Assembly (NCBI RefSeq): GCF_012843315.1
Contig: NZ_JABAEX010000005.1
Span: 1 to 64,000 of the forward strand
DNA length: 64,000 nt
Source: Streptococcus sp. WB01_FAA12
Lineage (GTDB): Bacteria > Bacillota > Bacilli > Lactobacillales > Streptococcaceae
Direction of reading: 5' to 3'
Notes under the pieces: generated by a model
What the model was told of the DNA's origin: nothing
Databases searched by the model: none
What the model saw: the letters and a program-made list of their open reading frames with translations, nothing else
Made by a program: the position numbers and the translations under genes
Shown: piece by piece, positions 58,863-64,000 of the stretch
Layout of the letters: every line of letters begins with the position of its first letter
How positions within the stretch are numbered: the first letter of the stretch is position 1

Positions 58863-59870
58863 ATGAAGAAAACATGGAAAGTGTTTTTAACGATTGTAAC
58901 AGCTCTTGTAGCTGTCGTGCTTGTGGCTTGTGGCCAAGGAACTGCTTCTAAGGACAACAAAGAGGCAGAAGTCAAGAAGATTGATTTTATCCTAGACTGG
59001 ACGCCAAATACCAACCACACAGGTCTTTATGTAGCCAAGGAAAAAGGTTATTTCAAAGAAGCTGGAGTGGATGTTGATTTGAAATTGCCACCAGAAGAAA
59101 GCTCATCTGACTTGGTGATCAATGGCAAGGCACCATTTGCTATCTATTTCCAAGACTATATGGCTAAGAAATTGGAAAAAGGGGCAGGAATCACTGCCGT
59201 TGCCGCTATCGTTGAGCACAATACATCAGGAATCATCTCACGCAAATCTGACAATGTCAGCAGTCCAAAAGACTTGGTCGGGAAGAAATACGGAACCTGG
59301 AATGACCCGACTGAGCTTGCTATGTTGAAAACCTTGGTAGAATCGCAAGGTGGAGACTTTGAGAAGGTCGAAAAAGTACCAAACAACGACTCGAACTCAA
59401 TCACACCGATTGCCAATGGCGTCTTTGACACTGCTTGGATTTACTACGGTTGGGATGGTATTCTTGCCAAATCTCAAGGCGTAGACGCTAACTTCATGTA
59501 TTTGAAAGACTATGTCAAGGAGTTTGACTACTACTCACCAGTTATCATCGCAAACAACGACTATCTCAAAGACAACAAAGAAGAAGCTCGTAAAGTCATC
59601 CAAGCTATCAAAAAAGGCTACCAATATGCCATGGAACATCCAGAGGAAGCAGCCGATATCCTTATCAAAAATGCACCTGAACTTAAGGAAAAACGTGACT
59701 TTGTCGTCGAATCTCAAAAATACTTGTCAAAAGAATACGCCAGCGATAAGGAAAAATGGGGACAGTTTGACGCCACTCGCTGGAATGCCTTCTACAAATG
59801 GGATAAAGAAAATGGTATCCTCAAAGAAGACTTGACTGACAAAGGATTCACTAACGAATTTGTAAAATAA
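58863..59870 (+). CDS. thiY: Thiamine-precursor substrate-binding lipoprotein (ThiY-like)
   Basis: The 335-residue protein has a lipoprotein signal with lipobox LVAC near residue 23, and an NMT1/THI5-like fold (DFILDWTPNTNHTGLYVA, 18 residues). In Bacillus, ThiY binds formylaminopyrimidine, a thiamine breakdown product that is salvaged. The start at 58863 is chosen because AGAGG is nine bases before it; ATG at 58857 is too near. The thiZ ATG overlaps its stop by one base (TAATG). Confidence 0.92.
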   Translation: MKKTWKVFLTIVTALVAVVLVACGQGTASKDNKEAEVKKIDFILDWTPNTNHTGLYVAKEKGYFKEAGVDVDLKLPPEESSSDLVINGKAPFAIYFQDYMAKKLEKGAGITAVAAIVEHNTSGIISRKSDNVSSPKDLVGKKYGTWNDPTELAMLKTLVESQGGDFEKVEKVPNNDSNSITPIANGVFDTAWIYYGWDGILAKSQGVDANFMYLKDYVKEFDYYSPVIIANNDYLKDNKEEARKVIQAIKKGYQYAMEHPEEAADILIKNAPELKEKRDFVVESQKYLSKEYASDKEKWGQFDATRWNAFYKWDKENGILKEDLTDKGFTNEFVK

Positions 59871-60598
59871 TGACAGAAATTAGACTAGAACATGTAAGTT
59901 ATGCCTATGGTGAGGAGAAGATTTTGGAGGATATTAACCTGCAGGTGACTTCGGGTGAAGTGGTTTCTATCCTAGGTCCCAGTGGTGTAGGCAAGACTAC
60001 CCTCTTTAATCTAATCGCAGGAATTTTAGAAGTCCAGTCGGGAAGAATTGTTCTTGATGGCGAGGAGAATCCCAAGGGGCGCGTGAGTTATATGTTGCAA
60101 AAGGATTTACTCTTGGAGCACAAGACGGTGCTTGGCAATATCATCCTGCCCCTCTTGATTCAAAAGGTGGATAAGGCAGAAGCCGTTGCCCGAGCGGATG
60201 ATATCCTTGCGACCTTCCAGTTGACAGCTGTACGGGACAAGTATCCTCACGAACTCAGTGGAGGGATGCGTCAGCGTGTGGCCTTACTCCGCACCTACCT
60301 TTTCGGGCACAAGCTCTTTCTCTTGGATGAGGCTTTCAGCGCCTTGGATGAGATGACCAAGATGGAACTTCACGATTGGTATCTGGAGATTCACAAGCAA
60401 CTAGAGCTGACAACACTCATCATCACACACAGTATCGAGGAAGCCCTCAACCTCAGTGACCGCATCTATATTCTAAAAAATCGGCCTGGACAGATTGTTT
60501 CTGAAGTTAAACTAGATTGGTCCCAGAGCGAAGACAAGGAAGTCCAAAAAATTGCCTATAAGCGTCAAATCTTAGCGGAATTGGGATTAAATACTTAG
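59870..60598 (+). CDS. thiZ: Thiamine-precursor ABC transporter ATPase (ThiZ-like)
   Basis: The 242-residue ATPase has Walker A GPSGVGKTT (about residues 37-45), signature LSGGMRQRVALLR and Walker B LFLLDEAFSALD, typical of the nitrate/taurine/HMP family. It completes the riboswitch-controlled transporter. No thiamine biosynthesis enzyme is in the window. Confidence 0.92.
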   Translation: MTEIRLEHVSYAYGEEKILEDINLQVTSGEVVSILGPSGVGKTTLFNLIAGILEVQSGRIVLDGEENPKGRVSYMLQKDLLLEHKTVLGNIILPLLIQKVDKAEAVARADDILATFQLTAVRDKYPHELSGGMRQRVALLRTYLFGHKLFLLDEAFSALDEMTKMELHDWYLEIHKQLELTTLIITHSIEEALNLSDRIYILKNRPGQIVSEVKLDWSQSEDKEVQKIAYKRQILAELGLNT

Positions 60599-60604
60599 AA
60601 AAAT

Positions 60605-60643
60605 AGGGAGTTGGTGAAGATTATTCTTTACTTGCTCCCTTTT
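60605..60643 (+). terminator. Terminator after thiZ
   Basis: AGGGAG and CTCCCT with an inner GTGAAG/CTTTAC stem form a long hairpin followed by TTTTCC. Confidence 0.65.
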
Positions 60644-60668
60644 CCTTTAAAAAAATCAAAAATTTCGG

Positions 60669-60698
60669 TATAATAGTCAAAGATAGTCAAGGTTCAAA
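60669..60698 (+). promoter_or_regulatory. CtsR operator and -10 of ctsR-clpC
   Basis: TATAAT (60669-60674) is followed at once by AGTCAAA-GAT-AGTCAAG (60675-60691), the CtsR heptad repeat, and a third partial copy GTTCAAA (60692-60698). CtsR bound here would block its own operon until heat or misfolded protein frees it. Confidence 0.85.
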
Positions 60699-60716
60699 GA
60701 AGGAGTTTGATTTACT

Positions 60717-61175
60717 ATGAGATTTAAAAATACATCAGATCATATCGAAGCCTATATCAAGGCGATTTTAGACCAATCTGGTATCGTGGAATTGCAGCGG
60801 AGCCAGTTGGCAGATACCTTTCAGGTTGTGCCTAGTCAGATCAACTATGTAATCAAGACACGTTTTACTGAAAGCAGAGGTTACTTGGTTGAGAGCAAGC
60901 GTGGTGGCGGAGGCTACATTCGCATAGGGCGTATTGAGTTTTCCAATCATCATGAGATGCTCCGCGATTTGCTTTACTCGATTGGTGAGCGAGTTAGTCA
61001 GGAGATTTATGAAGATATTCTCCAGCTTTTGGTGGAGCAGGACTTGATGACCAAGCAGGAGATGACCTTACTGGTATCTGTGGCAACGGATCGTGTCCTA
61101 GGGGAAGAATCCTCAGTTGTCCGTGCCAATATGCTCCGACAGCTATTACAAGAGGTAGATAGAAAAGAGAAGTAA
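60717..61175 (+). CDS. ctsR: Class III heat-shock repressor CtsR
   Basis: CtsR represses clp genes and falls off DNA on heating. The 152-residue protein has a winged helix-turn-helix (about residues 1-70) with the glycine-rich wing SKRGGGGYIRI that acts as the thermosensor, and a C-terminal dimer domain. GAAGGAG is present upstream. clpC follows after one base, and the promoter carries the CtsR repeat. Confidence 0.96.
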   Translation: MRFKNTSDHIEAYIKAILDQSGIVELQRSQLADTFQVVPSQINYVIKTRFTESRGYLVESKRGGGGYIRIGRIEFSNHHEMLRDLLYSIGERVSQEIYEDILQLLVEQDLMTKQEMTLLVSVATDRVLGEESSVVRANMLRQLLQEVDRKEK

Positions 61176-61176
61176 G

Positions 61177-63609
61177 ATGAACTATTCAAAAGCATTGAAT
61201 GAATGTATCGAAAGTGCCTACATGGTTGCGGGCCATTTTGGAGCTCGATACCTGGAGTCTTGGCATTTATTGATTGCCATGTCCAATCACAGTTACAGTG
61301 TGGCAGGGGCGACTCTAAATGATTATCCTTATGAAATGGACCGTTTAGAAGAGGTTGCTTTGGAATTGACTGAAACGGACTATAGCCAAGACGAAACCTT
61401 TACGCAATTGCCCTTTTCCCATCGTTTGGAGGTTCTCTTTGCAGAAGCGGAGTATGTGGCCTCAGTGGTCCACGCAAAGGTACTAGGGACAGAGCATGTC
61501 CTCTATGCGATTTTGCATGACGGCAATGCTTTGGCAACTCGCATCTTGGAGAGAGCAGGCTTCTCTTATGAAGACCAGAAAGATCAGGTTAGAATTGCTG
61601 CTCTTCGTCGCAATCTAGAAGAACGTGCAGGATGGAGTCGTGAAGACCTTAAGGCTTTGCGTCAACGTCATCGCACAGTAACTGACAAACAAAATTCCAT
61701 GGCCAATATGATGGGCATGCCTCAGAATCCAAGTGGCGGTCTCGAGGACTATACGCATGATTTGACGGAGCAAGCTCGTTCTGGTAAGTTAGAGCCGGTT
61801 ATCGGTCGTGACAAGGAAATCTCACGTATGATTCAGATTTTGAGTCGAAAGACCAAGAACAATCCTGTCTTGGTTGGAGATGCTGGTGTTGGGAAAACAG
61901 CTCTGGCTCTTGGACTTGCCCAGCGTATTGCTAGTGGAGATGTACCTGCGGAAATGGCTAAAATGCGCGTTTTGGAGCTTGATTTGATGAATGTTGTTGC
62001 GGGGACACGTTTCCGTGGAGATTTTGAAGAGCGCATGAACAATATCATCAAGGATATCGAGGAAGATGGCAAAGTAATCCTCTTTATCGATGAACTCCAC
62101 ACCATCATGGGTTCTGGTAGCGGTATTGACTCGACTCTAGATGCGGCCAATATCTTGAAGCCAGCCTTGGCGCGTGGAACTTTGAGAACGGTTGGAGCAA
62201 CCACTCAGGAAGAATACCAAAAACACATCGAAAAAGATGCTGCCCTTTCTCGTCGTTTTGCCAAAGTGACCATTGAAGAGCCAAGTTTAGCTGACAGCAT
62301 GACCATTTTACAAGGTTTGAAGGCTACCTATGAGAAACACCACCGTGTGCAAATCACAGATGAAGCTGTCGAAACAGCTGTTAAGATGGCGCATCGTTAC
62401 TTGACTAGTCGTCACTTGCCAGACTCTGCTATCGATCTCTTGGATGAGGCGGCAGCAACAGTGCAAAACAAATCCAAGCATGTGAGAATGGACGAATCGG
62501 ACTTGAGTCCAGCTGACAAGGCCTTGATGGATGGCAAGTGGAAACAAGCAGCCCAGCTAATCGCAAAAGAACAAGAAGTGCCTGTCTATAAAGACTTGGT
62601 GACAGAATCTGATATTTTAACCACCTTGAGTCGCTTGTCAGGTATCCCAGTCCAAAAACTGACGCAAACGGATGCTAAGAAGTACCTGAATTTGGAAGCA
62701 GAACTGCATAAACGCGTCATCGGACAAGATCAAGCTGTTTCAAGTATTAGCCGTGCCATTCGCCGTAACCAGTCAGGTATTCGCAGTCACAAACGTCCGA
62801 TTGGCTCCTTTATGTTCCTAGGACCAACGGGTGTCGGAAAGACCGAATTGGCCAAGGCTTTGGCAGAAGTTCTCTTTGATGACGAATCAGCTCTTATCCG
62901 CTTTGATATGAGTGAGTATATGGAGAAATTCGCAGCCAGCCGTCTCAACGGTGCCCCTCCAGGCTATGTGGGCTACGAAGAAGGTGGGGAGTTAACCGAG
63001 AAGGTTCGCAACAAACCATACTCTGTTCTCCTCTTTGACGAGGTCGAGAAGGCCCACCCAGACATCTTTAATGTCCTCTTGCAGGTCTTGGATGATGGAG
63101 TTCTAACAGACAGCAAGGGGCGCAAGGTGGACTTTTCAAATACCATTATCATCATGACTTCAAACCTTGGTGCGACAGCCCTTCGTGATGATAAGACTGT
63201 TGGCTTTGGCGCGAAAGACATTCGTTTCGACCAGGAAAATATGGAAAAACGGATCTTTGAAGAGTTGAAAAAAGCTTATCGACCAGAGTTTATCAACCGT
63301 ATTGATGAAAAGGTGGTCTTCCATAGCTTGGATAGCGAACACATGCAGGAAATTGTCAAAATCATGGTTAAACCATTGATTGCTAGCTTAGCAGAGAAGG
63401 GCATTGACCTGAAACTGCAAGCTTCCGCACTGAAGTTACTAGCTAGTCACGGTTACAATCCAGAAATGGGAGCCCGTCCACTTCGCAGAACACTACAAAC
63501 AGAGGTGGAAGACAAGCTAGCAGAACTCCTTCTAAAGGGAGAACTGGTAGCAGGCAAAACTCTCAAAATCGGTGTCAAAGCTGGACAATTGAAATTTGAT
63601 ATTGCTTAA
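61177..63609 (+). CDS. clpC: Clp protease ATPase subunit ClpC
   Basis: ClpC unfolds proteins for ClpP with adaptor help. The 810-residue protein has an N-terminal Clp-N double repeat (about residues 1-145), AAA1 with [10 protein letters not shown] (about 229-238), a short middle domain, and AAA2 with [10 protein letters not shown] (about 550-559) and the arginine-finger region [13 protein letters not shown]. It is co-transcribed with ctsR and ends at a strong terminator. Confidence 0.96.
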   Translation: MNYSKALNECIESAYMVAGHFGARYLESWHLLIAMSNHSYSVAGATLNDYPYEMDRLEEVALELTETDYSQDETFTQLPFSHRLEVLFAEAEYVASVVHAKVLGTEHVLYAILHDGNALATRILERAGFSYEDQKDQVRIAALRRNLEERAGWSREDLKALRQRHRTVTDKQNSMANMMGMPQNPSGGLEDYTHDLTEQARSGKLEPVIGRDKEISRMIQILSRKTKNNPVLVGDAGVGKTALALGLAQRIASGDVPAEMAKMRVLELDLMNVVAGTRFRGDFEERMNNIIKDIEEDGKVILFIDELHTIMGSGSGIDSTLDAANILKPALARGTLRTVGATTQEEYQKHIEKDAALSRRFAKVTIEEPSLADSMTILQGLKATYEKHHRVQITDEAVETAVKMAHRYLTSRHLPDSAIDLLDEAAATVQNKSKHVRMDESDLSPADKALMDGKWKQAAQLIAKEQEVPVYKDLVTESDILTTLSRLSGIPVQKLTQTDAKKYLNLEAELHKRVIGQDQAVSSISRAIRRNQSGIRSHKRPIGSFMFLGPTGVGKTELAKALAEVLFDDESALIRFDMSEYMEKFAASRLNGAPPGYVGYEEGGELTEKVRNKPYSVLLFDEVEKAHPDIFNVLLQVLDDGVLTDSKGRKVDFSNTIIIMTSNLGATALRDDKTVGFGAKDIRFDQENMEKRIFEELKKAYRPEFINRIDEKVVFHSLDSEHMQEIVKIMVKPLIASLAEKGIDLKLQASALKLLASHGYNPEMGARPLRRTLQTEVEDKLAELLLKGELVAGKTLKIGVKAGQLKFDIA

Positions 63610-63615
63610 AAAATG

Positions 63616-63646
63616 AGAATCAGGAGAAGTCCTGATTCTTTTTTTG
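63616..63646 (+). terminator. Terminator after clpC
   Basis: AGAATCAGGA and TCCTGATTCT form a 10-bp stem with a 4-base loop and a run of T. Confidence 0.88.
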
Positions 63647-63677
63647 GAACCTTTTTATATAAAATGATAAAAAACTA

Positions 63678-63731
63678 TTGACAAAATAAAAATATAGTAT
63701 ATAATAAAAACATAGAAAACCAAAAATATAG
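63678..63731 (+). promoter_or_regulatory. nadR promoter with three AAAAAnATAG repeats
   Basis: TTGACA (63678-63683), a 16-base spacer and TATAAT (63700-63705). AAAAATATAG, AAAAACATAG and AAAAATATAG start at 63688, 63706 and 63722. The repeats overlap the promoter and leader and could bind a regulator, perhaps of NAD supply; AT-richness alone could also explain them. Confidence 0.45.
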
Positions 63732-63755
63732 AAATTTATAAAAAGGTTAGCGTAT

Positions 63756-64000
63756 ATGAAAAAGAAAACAGCAGTAGTGTTTGGGACCTTTGCCCCTCTA
63801 CATCAGGGGCATATCGATCTGATCCAGCGAGCGAAGCGTCAGTGTGACCAGGTCTGGGTAGTCGTTTCAGGCTATGAGGGAGACCGAGGTGAGCAGGTAG
63901 GCTTAACGCTTCAAAAACGATTTCGCTATATCAGAGAGGCTTTTCGTGATGACGAGTTGACCTCTGTCTGCAAGTTAGATGAGACCAAGCTTCCTCGTTA
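63756..64000 (+). CDS. nadR: NadR-like nicotinamide-nucleotide adenylyltransferase, N-terminal part
   Basis: The gene runs off the right edge; 81 codons are visible. The start MKKKTAVVFGTFAPLHQGHI (20 residues) is the nucleotidyltransferase core with GTFAPLHQGH as the (H/T)xGH motif. NadR enzymes join NMN and ATP to make NAD and usually carry a ribosylnicotinamide kinase domain behind, which lies outside the window. AAAGG stands before the ATG. Confidence 0.85.
   Translation, partial: MKKKTAVVFGTFAPLHQGHIDLIQRAKRQCDQVWVVVSGYEGDRGEQVGLTLQKRFRYIREAFRDDELTSVCKLDETKLPR

Overview
The window is chromosomal DNA from the replication-origin region of a mitis-group Streptococcus, close to S. mitis or S. 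oralis. Four things point there. Gene order around dnaA/dnaN, parB/htrA, rlmH/tRNA-Arg/comCDE is the pneumococcal one. The start of the competence sigma factor ComX lies at the left edge. A CbpD-like hydrolase has a choline-binding repeat tail, which needs choline-decorated teichoic acid. The competence pheromone gene encodes a pherotype different from the pneumococcal CSP-1 and CSP-2. I saw no prophage, IS element, CRISPR array or integrated element; this is core chromosome, and no gap between genes exceeds 300 bases.

Left arm, minus strand, reading away from oriC (14.3 kb down to 1): dnaA, dnaN, a DUF951 gene, ychF, pth, mfd, an RqcP-like S4 gene, divIC, a 40-codon gene, a class A beta-lactamase-fold protein, tilS, hpt, ftsH, then the first codons of comX. 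oriC looks bipartite: a DnaA-box cluster upstream of dnaA (14304-14525), and a second cluster between dnaA and dnaN with a run of DnaA-trio-like triplets. parB and htrA follow on the other side of dnaA, also on the minus strand.

Right arm, mostly plus strand: rlmH, tRNA-Arg, comCDE, tRNA-Glu, tRNA-Asn; a divergent tetR and YhgE/Pip pair, the latter broken by one stop codon; yfhO and an ABC-F gene (minus); trpS, guaB; recF and yaaA (minus); two M16 peptidase-family genes, a RodZ-like gene, pgsA, ecfA1-ecfA2-ecfT, mreC-mreD, pcsB; rpsB-tsf; cysK, a PH-domain gene and yigZ (minus); comFA-comFC, hpf, an acetyl-CoA acetyltransferase gene, gdpP-rplI-dnaB-veg, cbpD, polA; a TPP riboswitch with a thiamine-precursor ABC transporter; ctsR-clpC; and the start of nadR.

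The clearest theme is competence. comCDE with its ComE direct repeat, a ComE-type repeat in front of comX, and ComX-type boxes in front of comFA and cbpD put signal, relay, alternative sigma factor and effectors (DNA uptake, fratricide) in one 55-kb stretch around oriC. A second theme is envelope growth: pcsB with a WalR-type box, mreCD, RodZ, divIC, ftsH, and htrA with a CiaR-type box. Three genes (rlmH, comFA, polA) have a -10 element about six bases before the start codon and look leaderless. I found no wholly new system. The observations most worth following are the pherotype, the one-SH3b CbpD, the paired operators at tetR/pip, the leaderless starts and several unexplained repeats in promoters.
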